In this document: positions 1-5,433 of the stretch, piece by piece
Layout: each line of letters begins with the position of its first letter
How positions within the stretch are numbered: position 1 is the stretch's first letter
Assembly (NCBI GenBank): GCA_023425455.1
Contig: JAFACP010000384.1
Location: 1-6,986 of the forward strand
Direction: 5' to 3'
DNA: 6,986 nt
From: Pseudomonadota bacterium
GTDB taxonomy: Bacteria > Pseudomonadota > Gammaproteobacteria > Enterobacterales > Enterobacteriaceae
Translations under genes and position numbers: made by a program
The notes under the pieces: model-generated
Told to the model about the DNA's origin: nothing
The model's database searches: none
Seen by the model: the letters and a program-made list of their open reading frames with translations, nothing else

Positions 1-1244
1 CCGCCAGAACGTTCCATGCGCTGGCCCTGCATATTATCCAGCAGGGCAGCAAAAAAGTGCCTGTAGTCAGCAAACTGGAAAATGACGCCCAGGCCCGTCA
101 GGCTCTGTTTATCAGGACGTGGCAGCAGCAGTGCAGCGAGAAAAAGGCGCAGGCGAAGGGGTGGCGTCAGTGGCTGGAGGAGGAACTTCAGTGGGCGGTG
201 CCGGAAGGCAGCTTCTGGCAGGATGAAAAGCTGGCGCGGCGTCTCGGCTCTCGCCTTGATCGCTGGGTCAGCCTGATGCGCATGCACGGAGGCTCACAGG
301 CGGAAATGATCGACAGCGCCCCGGAAGAGATCCGCACGCTGTTTTCTAAACGCGTCAAGCTTATGGCGCCGATGCTGAAAGCCTGGAAAACGGCGTTAAA
401 GGATGAGAACGCGGTCGACTTCTCCGGCCTGATTCACCAGGCGATTATTATCCTTGAAAAAGGGCGTTTTATCAGCCCGTGGAAACATATTCTGGTGGAT
501 GAGTTCCAGGATATTTCACCGCAACGGGCGGCGCTGTTGGCTGCCCTGCGGGCGCAGAATAAACATACGTCGCTGTTTGCTGTCGGCGATGACTGGCAGG
601 CTATCTATCGATTTAGCGGCGCGCAGCTCTCGCTGACAACGGCCTTTCATGACTATTTTGGTGAGGGCGACCGCAGCGATCTGGATACCACTTACCGTTT
701 CAATTCGCGAATTGGTGAAATTGCCAACCGCTTTATTCAGCAAAACCCGCATCAGCTCGCCAAGCCGCTCAACAGCCTGACGCCGGGAGATAAAAAAGCG
801 GTCACGCTGCTGGCTGACGAGCAGCTGGAGCCGCTGCTGGACAAACTCAGCGGTTATGCCAGAGCGGATGAACGCATCCTGGTGCTGGCGCGTTATCACC
901 ATCTCAAGCCTGCCGCGCTCGAAAAAGCCGTGACCCGCTGGCCTAAACTGCAGCTCGATTTTATGACCATTCATGCCAGTAAAGGGCAGCAGGCCGATTA
1001 TGTGATCGTGGTGGGGCTCAGGGAGGGCAGCGATGGTTTCCCGGCACCGGCGCGTGAGTCGGTCATGGAACATGCGCTGTTACCTGTCCCGGAAGATTTT
1101 CCGGATGCCGAAGAGCGTCGCCTGCTGTATGTCGCTCTGACCCGTGCGCGTCATCGCGTATGGCTGCTGTTTAATAAAGCTGAGCCATCGGGATTTGTGG
1201 AGATTCTCAGAAGTATTGACGTGCCGGTGCTGAGGAAACCTTAA
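1..1244 (+). CDS. helD: DNA helicase IV, 3' part (5' end outside window)
   Basis: UvrD/Rep-type superfamily 1 ATP-dependent 3'-5' DNA helicase, cytoplasmic, linked in E. coli to recombination and repair. The frame is already open at base 3, so the GTG at 57 is internal, not the start. 413 residues are visible of about 684 in E. coli HelD; the Walker A motif lies upstream of the window. SF1 motifs appear in order: TFHALAL (9-29), the Walker B box DEFQD (498-512), GDDWQAIYRFSGA (from 585) with the Q-W-Q/R stacking pattern, TYRFNSRIGEIANRF (about 690-735), the MTIHASKGQQADYV motif V (from 963) and RRLLYVALTRARHR motif VI (from about 1116) with the arginine finger. TAA stop at 1242-1244. It converges on mgsA, as in E. 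coli. The identity is secure; only the truncation by the window edge is unusual. Confidence 0.96.
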   Translation, partial: ARTFHALALHIIQQGSKKVPVVSKLENDAQARQALFIRTWQQQCSEKKAQAKGWRQWLEEELQWAVPEGSFWQDEKLARRLGSRLDRWVSLMRMHGGSQAEMIDSAPEEIRTLFSKRVKLMAPMLKAWKTALKDENAVDFSGLIHQAIIILEKGRFISPWKHILVDEFQDISPQRAALLAALRAQNKHTSLFAVGDDWQAIYRFSGAQLSLTTAFHDYFGEGDRSDLDTTYRFNSRIGEIANRFIQQNPHQLAKPLNSLTPGDKKAVTLLADEQLEPLLDKLSGYARADERILVLARYHHLKPAALEKAVTRWPKLQLDFMTIHASKGQQADYVIVVGLREGSDGFPAPARESVMEHALLPVPEDFPDAEERRLLYVALTRARHRVWLLFNKAEPSGFVEILRSIDVPVLRKP

Positions 1245-1249
1245 ACGAT

Positions 1250-1280
1250 CGCCGGGCAGAGGAGAAAGCGCCGCCCGGCG
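1250..1280. repeat. REP-like extragenic palindrome between helD and mgsA
   Basis: CGCCGGGC (1250-1257) and GCCCGGCG (1273-1280) are perfect 8-base inverted arms around a 15-base loop, lying in the 41-base gap between two convergent genes. Read on the minus strand it has the GCCGGGCGGCGC...GCCCGGC look of enterobacterial REP/BIME palindromes. There is no run of T after either arm, so it is not a standard intrinsic terminator, though such a hairpin can protect the 3' ends of both transcripts. The call rests on pattern and location; one copy cannot prove it is a repeat family member. Confidence 0.5.
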
Positions 1281-1285
1281 CGCCG

Positions 1286-1744
1286 TCATTTCAGACGTTC
1301 AGACAAATAGCGTTGATAGTCGGGAATGAGGATCTCAACCGGGGCGTTAAACTGCGCTGATTCAATGATGAAATCGGCAGTCGAGAGGTTGGTCGCTACC
1401 GGGATATTCCACACGGTTGCCAGGCGCAGCAGCGCTTTGACATCGGGATCGTGCGGAACCGCGTTAAGTGGGTCCCAGAAGAAAATCAGTACATCAATCT
1501 TGCCCTCTGAAATCCGCGCGCCAACCTGCTGATCGCCGCCCATTGGGCCGCTCAGCATCGCGTTAACGTCCAGCCCCGTTTCGCGGTGAATTAAGTTGCC
1601 AGTCGTACCCGTCGCAGAGAGGGTATGCTTTTCCAGCAGCGCCTGATGGCGGCGAACCCAGTTAAGCAGCATGTGTTTGCAGTGATCGTGCGCCACCAGT
1701 GCAATGTGCTTGCGCGCAGGAAGCGTGCGTGTTGTCAGTTCCAT
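1286..1744 (-). CDS. mgsA: Methylglyoxal synthase
   Basis: Converts dihydroxyacetone phosphate to methylglyoxal and inorganic phosphate in the cytoplasm, a bypass of lower glycolysis used when sugar phosphates accumulate; the E. coli enzyme is inhibited by phosphate. The 152-residue length equals that of E. coli MgsA. Visible active-site and ligand residues are H19-D20 (AHDHCK), the TGTTG phosphate loop (T45-G49), the GPMGGDQQ motif with catalytic D71, FFWDP with D91, and H98/D101. The start ATG at 1744-1742 is the only one giving the family N-terminus ([20 protein letters not shown]). The Shine-Dalgarno is weak (ACGGAA about 9 bases upstream) and may be masked by a hairpin (see 1753-1782). 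The 80-base gap to yccT on the same strand would allow co-transcription, but mgsA may have its own promoter. Confidence 0.98.
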   Translation of the reverse strand: MELTTRTLPARKHIALVAHDHCKHMLLNWVRRHQALLEKHTLSATGTTGNLIHRETGLDVNAMLSGPMGGDQQVGARISEGKIDVLIFFWDPLNAVPHDPDVKALLRLATVWNIPVATNLSTADFIIESAQFNAPVEILIPDYQRYLSERLK

Positions 1745-1752
1745 AATTTTTT

Positions 1753-1782
1753 CCGTCAGGTTACCTGGCTACAAGATGACGG
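1753..1782 (-). promoter_or_regulatory. Possible RBS-masking hairpin in the mgsA leader
   Basis: In the mgsA mRNA direction, CCGTCA (1782-1777) and TGACGG (1758-1753) can pair across an 18-base loop; the 3' arm covers the GG of the weak GACGGAA ribosome binding site. Inside it, CAGG (1767-1764) and CCTG (1760-1757) form a competing hairpin that shares TG (1758-1757) with the first, so the two cannot form together. The pairing is seen; a regulatory role is inference, and six base pairs with a long loop is modest. Confidence 0.25.
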
Positions 1783-1824
1783 GAAGCGTCTGATGCTGCA
1801 AGAGAAAGGGCAAAAAAATGTGCT

Positions 1825-2487
1825 TCAGGACGAAGGTTGTTGCTTCGCCCACTGCAGAAAGCGGGTGCGGGTATCCGGATCGGCCTGCTGAAACCAGAAC
1901 TTCAGCCGTTGCTCGGTCAGCGTCTGGGACTGCGGCGGGATCACATCCAGTTCCGACACGCCGGATAACAACGTGCTGTCGTCGGCCATCATGGTCGCGA
2001 ACTGCGGTAGCGACGCGCGCTTACCGGCTTTGTTATAGCGCTCAGCAGCGGCCTCGTAATCCGTACCTTTTGGCGTTTTTGTCAGCGCCAGAATATCCAG
2101 CTTCACCGGAATCGGCATCGAATCACCGTCCAGCAGCTCCAGACGAGGCGACGACTCAAATGCCTGCGACTCTTTTTCGGTTTCAATACGCGGCAGGTTG
2201 AAGTTAACCTGGCTTATCAGCTGGGTGTCAAAGCTGACAATCAGCGGGGGAGAGATGTACAGACGCTGTTCGTGATTGGCAAGGCGAATGGTCTTTTCTA
2301 TCCGAAAAACAACCTGATGCGGCCCATTATCCAGCTCGATACTGTCCGCACCGCGCAGCAGCGAGCTGGAGACTTTTTTCCCGTCCAGAACCAGCAGGTC
2401 AATGTCCGTAGAGAGACGCAGCGAGGTTGCGAAAACGCAGACCGGCATCACTAACGCAATCACAGCAGAGACAATGCCGGTTTTCAT
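1825..2487 (-). CDS. csgI: Secreted DUF2057 (UPF0319) protein YccT/CsgI, curli assembly inhibitor
   Basis: 220-residue protein, the same length as E. coli YccT. The start is the ATG at 2487-2485, which has AGGAGCG about 8 bases upstream and begins a clear Sec signal peptide: MKTG, a hydrophobic stretch [14 protein letters not shown], then an AxA-like site (VFA, residues 18-20) before TSLRLSTD. The open frame extends to 2559, but those extra 24 residues lack signal-peptide character and are unlikely to be translated. The mature part matches the DUF2057 family, with the [18 protein letters not shown] opening and an all-beta look. E. coli YccT has been reported as CsgI, a periplasmic inhibitor of CsgA polymerisation into curli; transferring that function to this protein is by orthology. 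Divergent from yccU, upstream of mgsA on the same strand. The older name is yccT. Confidence 0.93.
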   Translation of the reverse strand: MKTGIVSAVIALVMPVCVFATSLRLSTDIDLLVLDGKKVSSSLLRGADSIELDNGPHQVVFRIEKTIRLANHEQRLYISPPLIVSFDTQLISQVNFNLPRIETEKESQAFESSPRLELLDGDSMPIPVKLDILALTKTPKGTDYEAAAERYNKAGKRASLPQFATMMADDSTLLSGVSELDVIPPQSQTLTEQRLKFWFQQADPDTRTRFLQWAKQQPSS

Positions 2488-2659
2488 AGGGCGCTCCTGT
2501 TGGAAAACGAGGCTCGTAATCGTGTATCTACATTTTTCGCTGGTTATGTTTACTAACATATAGACATGTTATGTCGGTTTGCCCTCATACATCTGTATGG
2601 GTTGAATGGTTGTCCTCTCGCCTTTGACGTACACTGTGAGAAAAGCCAGGAGGAAGATA
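2488..2659. promoter_or_regulatory. Divergent yccT/yccU control region with two adjacent inverted repeats
   Basis: This 172-base gap must hold the promoters of both divergent genes. It is AT-rich in the middle. Two inverted repeats lie side by side: TATGTT (2545-2550)/AACATA (2555-2560) with a 4-base spacer, and GACAT (2563-2567)/ATGTC (2571-2575) with a 3-base spacer. On the minus strand the string ACATAAC occurs twice in this stretch. They lie about 60-90 bases upstream of the yccT start, where an operator would sit. Toward yccU, TACACT (2630-2635) is a weak -10 candidate without a convincing -35. I could not match the repeats to a known regulator. Confidence 0.4.
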
Positions 2660-3073
2660 ATGAAAGAGAAAGATATTGCTGACATTCTGACGTCCACACG
2701 CACTATTGCGCTGGTGGGGGCGAGCGATAAACCCGATCGCCCAAGCTATCGGGTGATGAAATACCTTCTGGACCAGGGTTACCACGTTATTCCGGTATCG
2801 CCAAAAGTCGCAGGAAAGACCCTGCTGGGCCAGCAGGGTTATGCGACGCTCGCCGAGGTGCCGGAAAACGTGGATATGGTCGATGTCTTCCGTAATTCTG
2901 AAGCGGCCTGGGGCGTGGCGCAGGAGGCTATCGCCATCGGTGCAAAAACGCTGTGGATGCAGCTTGGCGTGATTAATGAACAGGCGGCGGTACTGGCGCG
3001 TGAGTCAGGTCTGACGGTGGTGATGGATCGCTGTCCGGCGATTGAAATTCCCCGGCTGGGGCTGGCGAAGTAG
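2660..3073 (+). CDS. yccU: CoA-binding domain protein YccU
   Basis: 137-residue cytoplasmic protein made of one Rossmann-fold CoA-binding domain of the type found in succinyl-CoA synthetase alpha chains and acyl-CoA synthetases. The nucleotide-binding opening is [18 protein letters not shown] (residues 13-30), followed by YHVIPVSPK and later [16 protein letters not shown] and [14 protein letters not shown], all as in E. coli YccU. The start is the ATG at 2660, preceded by AGGAGGA (2648-2654) with a 5-base spacer; the open frame runs back to 2606 but the earlier ATG lacks a comparable site. The biochemical role is not established; CoA binding is inferred from the family. It is followed 1 base after the stop by a terminator shared with hspQ. 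Confidence 0.95.
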   Translation: MKEKDIADILTSTRTIALVGASDKPDRPSYRVMKYLLDQGYHVIPVSPKVAGKTLLGQQGYATLAEVPENVDMVDVFRNSEAAWGVAQEAIAIGAKTLWMQLGVINEQAAVLARESGLTVVMDRCPAIEIPRLGLAK

Positions 3074-3074
3074 C

Positions 3075-3103
3075 AAAAAAAAGCCCGGTCGCCGGGCTTT
3101 TTT
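3075..3103. terminator. Bidirectional intrinsic terminator between yccU and hspQ
   Basis: GCCCGG (3083-3088) and CCGGGC (3092-3097) form a GC stem with a TCG loop, flanked by eight A on the left (3075-3082) and six T on the right (3098-3103). Because A and T runs flank both sides, it can stop transcription from yccU (plus) and from hspQ (minus). It fills almost the whole 36-base gap between the two stop codons. Confidence 0.93.
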
Positions 3104-3109
3104 ACACCT

Positions 3110-3457
<348 letters not shown>

Positions 3458-3460
3458 TTA

Positions 3461-3487
3461 TGTGCGGGCAATATCTCTCTTTTCAAG
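3461..3487 (-). promoter_or_regulatory. Heat-shock (sigma-32) promoter of hspQ
   Basis: On the minus strand, CTTGAAA (3487-3481) is a perfect sigma-32 -35 element. It is followed after 12 bases by CCCGCACA (3468-3461), close to the CCCCATnT -10 element. It sits about 35 bases upstream of the hspQ start. E. coli hspQ (yccV) is known to be heat-induced, which agrees. The -35 element begins directly after the rlmI stop codon (3490-3488). Confidence 0.75.
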
Positions 3488-4678
3488 TTACATGACGCGA
3501 CAGGCAAACCCTTTCAGATACAGCCCTTCCGGGTAGGTAGCGATCACCGGATGATCGGCCGCCTGACGGAACTGCTCTATAAATTGTACATCACGCCCGG
3601 CATCTGTTGCGGCATCGGCAATGATTTTCTGAAATAAATCGGTGGTCATCAGCCCGGAGCAGGAGAATGTCAGCAGAATGCCGCCGGGGTTCAACAGCTG
3701 GATCGCCAGCATGTTAATGTCTTTATATCCGCGGCAGGCGCCCATCAGCTGGCTTTTGTTCTCGACGAATTTCGGCGGATCCATCACGATGACGTCGAAC
3801 GTCTCTCCCCGCTCGCGATATTTGCGCAGCAACTTGAAAACATCGTCGCGGATAAACTCCGCTTTGCTCAGATCCAGCTTATTCAGCGCCACGTTCTGTT
3901 TTGCCACATCCAGCGCTTCCTGCGAGGTATCAACGCTAACCACATGGGCACAGCCGCCCATTAGCGCAGAGACGGCAAAACCGCCGGTATAGGAGAAGCA
4001 GTTCAGCACCCGCTTGTCCGCGACGTACTGGCGGGTGGCAAGGCGACTGTCGCGCTGATCGAGGTAGTAGCCGGTCTTATGACCGCCCTGAATATCCACC
4101 AGCAATTTCATGCCATGTTCTTCAATCGGCAGCAGGGCAGGTGGCAGTTCACCGGTAACCGGTCCCTGCGTCAGCGCCATACCCTCTTTTTTGCGTACCG
4201 CCACATCGCTGCGATCGTAAATGGCGCATTGCGGGTACAGCGACTGCAGGGCGCTAATCAGCGCGGCACGCTGATATTCGGCACCTGCGCTCAGCAGCTG
4301 CAGCACCAGGAAGTGACCAAAGCGGTCAATGGTGATACCCGGCAGACCGTCAGATTCACCGGCAATCAGGCGATAGCTGTCCAGTCCGTCGCGTTTTGCC
4401 AGCCAGTCACGCCACTGTTGCGCCCGCTCAAGACGACGCACGAAGAAATCGATATCAATGGTTTCGTCTTTATCAAAAGTCCAGACGCGGGCGCGGATCT
4501 GAGAGGCGGGTGAGTATGCGCCGCGCGCTAACCATTTCCCCTGATGGTCAACGATGTCGATGGTTTCACCGAGGCTGGCTTTGCCTTCCATGCGGGCTAC
4601 CGCGCCGGAAAAGACCCAGGGATGGCGGCGTAATAATGACTTCTCACGCCCTTTGGCTAACACTAAACGTACACTCAT
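3488..4678 (-). CDS. rlmI: 23S rRNA m5C1962 methyltransferase RlmI
   Basis: SAM-dependent methyltransferase that makes 5-methylcytosine at position 1962 of 23S rRNA. 396 residues, the same length as in E. coli. The N-terminal PUA domain (about residues 1-75, [27 protein letters not shown]) binds RNA. A central domain leads to [12 protein letters not shown] and the Rossmann SAM-binding motif [19 protein letters not shown] followed by the acidic loop [10 protein letters not shown]. Motif IV is DPPK (D300-K303), and the catalytic cysteine is C340 in the TFSCSGL motif. The start ATG at 4678-4676 matches the E. coli N-terminus, though no strong Shine-Dalgarno precedes it. rlmI is usually divergent from yccX; here that neighbour is missing (see 4739-4969). 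Confidence 0.97.
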   Translation of the reverse strand: MSVRLVLAKGREKSLLRRHPWVFSGAVARMEGKASLGETIDIVDHQGKWLARGAYSPASQIRARVWTFDKDETIDIDFFVRRLERAQQWRDWLAKRDGLDSYRLIAGESDGLPGITIDRFGHFLVLQLLSAGAEYQRAALISALQSLYPQCAIYDRSDVAVRKKEGMALTQGPVTGELPPALLPIEEHGMKLLVDIQGGHKTGYYLDQRDSRLATRQYVADKRVLNCFSYTGGFAVSALMGGCAHVVSVDTSQEALDVAKQNVALNKLDLSKAEFIRDDVFKLLRKYRERGETFDVIVMDPPKFVENKSQLMGACRGYKDINMLAIQLLNPGGILLTFSCSGLMTTDLFQKIIADAATDAGRDVQFIEQFRQAADHPVIATYPEGLYLKGFACRVM

Positions 4679-4703
4679 AATTTGCTATTCTGTCGATTCC
4701 AGT

Positions 4704-4720
4704 AAAATGGCCGCCATTTT
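4704..4720. promoter_or_regulatory. 17-base odd palindrome upstream of rlmI
   Basis: AAAATGGC-C-GCCATTTT is a perfect 8+1+8 inverted repeat, starting 26 bases upstream of the rlmI ATG and 19 bases before the ORF on the other strand. Its position between divergent genes suits an operator; as RNA it could form a tight hairpin with a CCG loop and a T run on either strand. I know no regulator that binds this sequence. Half of it, AAAATGGCCGC, recurs inverted at 4996-5006. Confidence 0.4.
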
Positions 4721-4738
4721 CCCGAGTTCAGTGAGGAA

Positions 4739-4969
4739 ATGCAACGCGCCAGACGGATAAAGAGAAGGAGGATGTCAGAAAGCGGGATTAAGTACAGGTA
4801 CATTGTTAAATCAGGTCTCTCGTATAAGGACACTGTGGGATTACGGTTACAGATCAACCGTGCTGATTCAGGGCTGGATGTGCGTGTTGCCGATCTTGAT
4901 TACTACTGGCTACAGGAACGCGGCAGTATGTGCCAGCCAGTGTACATGGTACTTGATCGTTCTCAATGA
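4739..4969 (+). CDS. Small orphan ORF, possible DUF4365-like remnant
   Basis: 76 codons from ATG 4739, or 65 from the in-frame ATG at 4772. Neither start is well served: TGAGGA lies only a base or so before 4739, and AAGGAGG (4765-4771) directly touches 4772. The first 12 residues are very basic (QRARRIKRRR). The rest, YRYIVKSGLSYKD...RVADLDYYWLQERG...PVYMVLDRSQ, weakly recalls the beta-strand core of DUF4365-type domains (a VKS strand, a YYWL segment, a PVYMVLD strand); this is from memory and unproven. It is too short to be a full domain of that kind, so it may be the tail of a broken gene. It occupies the place where yccX (acylphosphatase) starts in E. coli, but has no acylphosphatase motifs. 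An intrinsic terminator follows 16 bases after the stop, which supports real or former transcription. Confidence 0.45.
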   Translation: MQRARRIKRRRMSESGIKYRYIVKSGLSYKDTVGLRLQINRADSGLDVRVADLDYYWLQERGSMCQPVYMVLDRSQ

Positions 4970-4985
4970 ACAAGGTGCTCAGCAA

Positions 4986-5008
4986 GGCCGCGACAGCGGC
5001 CATTTTTT
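4986..5008 (+). terminator. Intrinsic terminator after the small orphan ORF
   Basis: GGCCGC (4986-4991), loop GACA (4992-4995) and GCGGCC (4996-5001), then A and six T (5003-5008). This is a classic rho-independent terminator for plus-strand transcription. It separates the small ORF and the rlmI side from the toxin module to the right. Confidence 0.85.
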
Positions 5009-5069
5009 AATGATAATTAAATGATATTGCGAAACTTTTTCTCTTTTTCTGAATTCGCTGTAGAACTCA

Positions 5070-5082
5070 TTGTACTGTACAA
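5070..5082. promoter_or_regulatory. Perfect odd palindrome upstream of the PAAR gene
   Basis: TTGTAC-T-GTACAA is a perfect 6+1+6 inverted repeat, about 29 bases upstream of the -10 candidate at 5111-5116. That places it just upstream of the RNA polymerase -35 contact, where an activator or repressor could act. It does not match the LexA consensus (CTG-N10-CAG). No other structure was found in 5009-5069, which is only AT-rich. Confidence 0.35.
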
Positions 5083-5086
5083 AGAC

Positions 5087-5116
5087 TGCACATAACCTTA
5101 TCAATCATGTGATAAT
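5087..5116 (+). promoter_or_regulatory. Candidate promoter of the PAAR effector gene
   Basis: GATAAT (5111-5116) preceded by TGT (5108-5110) makes an extended -10 element. TGCACA (5087-5092) matches four of six bases of TTGACA with an 18-base spacer. Transcription would start near 5122, giving a leader of about 80 bases before the ATG at 5206. The surrounding DNA is AT-rich. A second -10-like TATGAT (5150-5155) has no matching -35. Confidence 0.45.
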
Positions 5117-5205
5117 GCCCACACTAAAAATAGCGTAAGTACAGGATGTTATGATGCAATCCCACTGTTTTGCACTGACTTCTACAAGGACTGGAGAACT
5201 CGTAA

Positions 5206-5433
5206 ATGGGAGCGATGGGATTTTATCTGCGGGTGGGTGATGCCACGACCTGCGGGGGAAAGATACTTACCGGGGATGAAACGCTAAGCTGGTATGGCGT
5301 GGCGGGAGCACGGGAAGGTGACGCAGTATCGTGCGGTAAGCATTCGGGAACGTATAAAATTTTGGGTGGCACATCTGACACTTGGGACGAAGGACGAAGG
5401 ACGAAGGCTGGCGGGAACGCTGGACAGTGTTAG
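5206..5433 (+). CDS. PAAR domain protein, N-terminal fragment before the frameshift
   Basis: 75 residues that would be translated from the sequence as given. It carries GDATTCGGKI (C16), GDAVSCGKHSGTY (C43, H46) and GGTSDTW, the first two thirds of a PAAR beta-helix tip. After E62-G63-R64-R65 it reads TKAGGNAGQC and stops, so it lacks the AGTLDS..SCPC strand that normally completes the domain and supplies further cysteine ligands. It is therefore unlikely to fold as a working tip. It is best seen as the out-of-phase product of the split gene rather than a separate gene. Confidence 0.6.
   Translation: MGAMGFYLRVGDATTCGGKILTGDETLSWYGVAGAREGDAVSCGKHSGTYKILGGTSDTWDEGRRTKAGGNAGQC

Noticed and set aside
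516..1073. Long minus-strand open frame (185 codons) opposite helD
   Set aside because: It lies wholly antisense to helD, whose helicase motifs are all intact; the protein resembles no known family and it is a shadow of high-GC coding sequence.
1250..1280. Intrinsic terminator between helD and mgsA
   Set aside because: The stem is strong but neither side has a T run and the loop is long; a REP-like palindrome fits better.
1818..2201. Plus-strand open frame opposite yccT
   Set aside because: Antisense shadow: yccT has a signal peptide, family match and ribosome site; this frame has none.
5070..5092. Possible LexA (SOS) box upstream of the toxin, as in many colicin/pyocin genes
   Set aside because: CTGTACAAAGACTGCA has CTG but not CAG at the required 10-base spacing; no CTG-N10-CAG found in 5009-5205.
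4789..5145. TAAGTACAGG direct repeats as insertion target duplications
   Set aside because: Ten bases in a 500-base region is not far from chance, and the copies do not border a recognisable element; no integrase, transposase or tRNA attachment site is in view.
5151..5240. Leader peptide ATG-ATG at 5151 overlapping the PAAR start
   Set aside because: A 29-codon frame with no convincing ribosome site or attenuator structure; likely chance.
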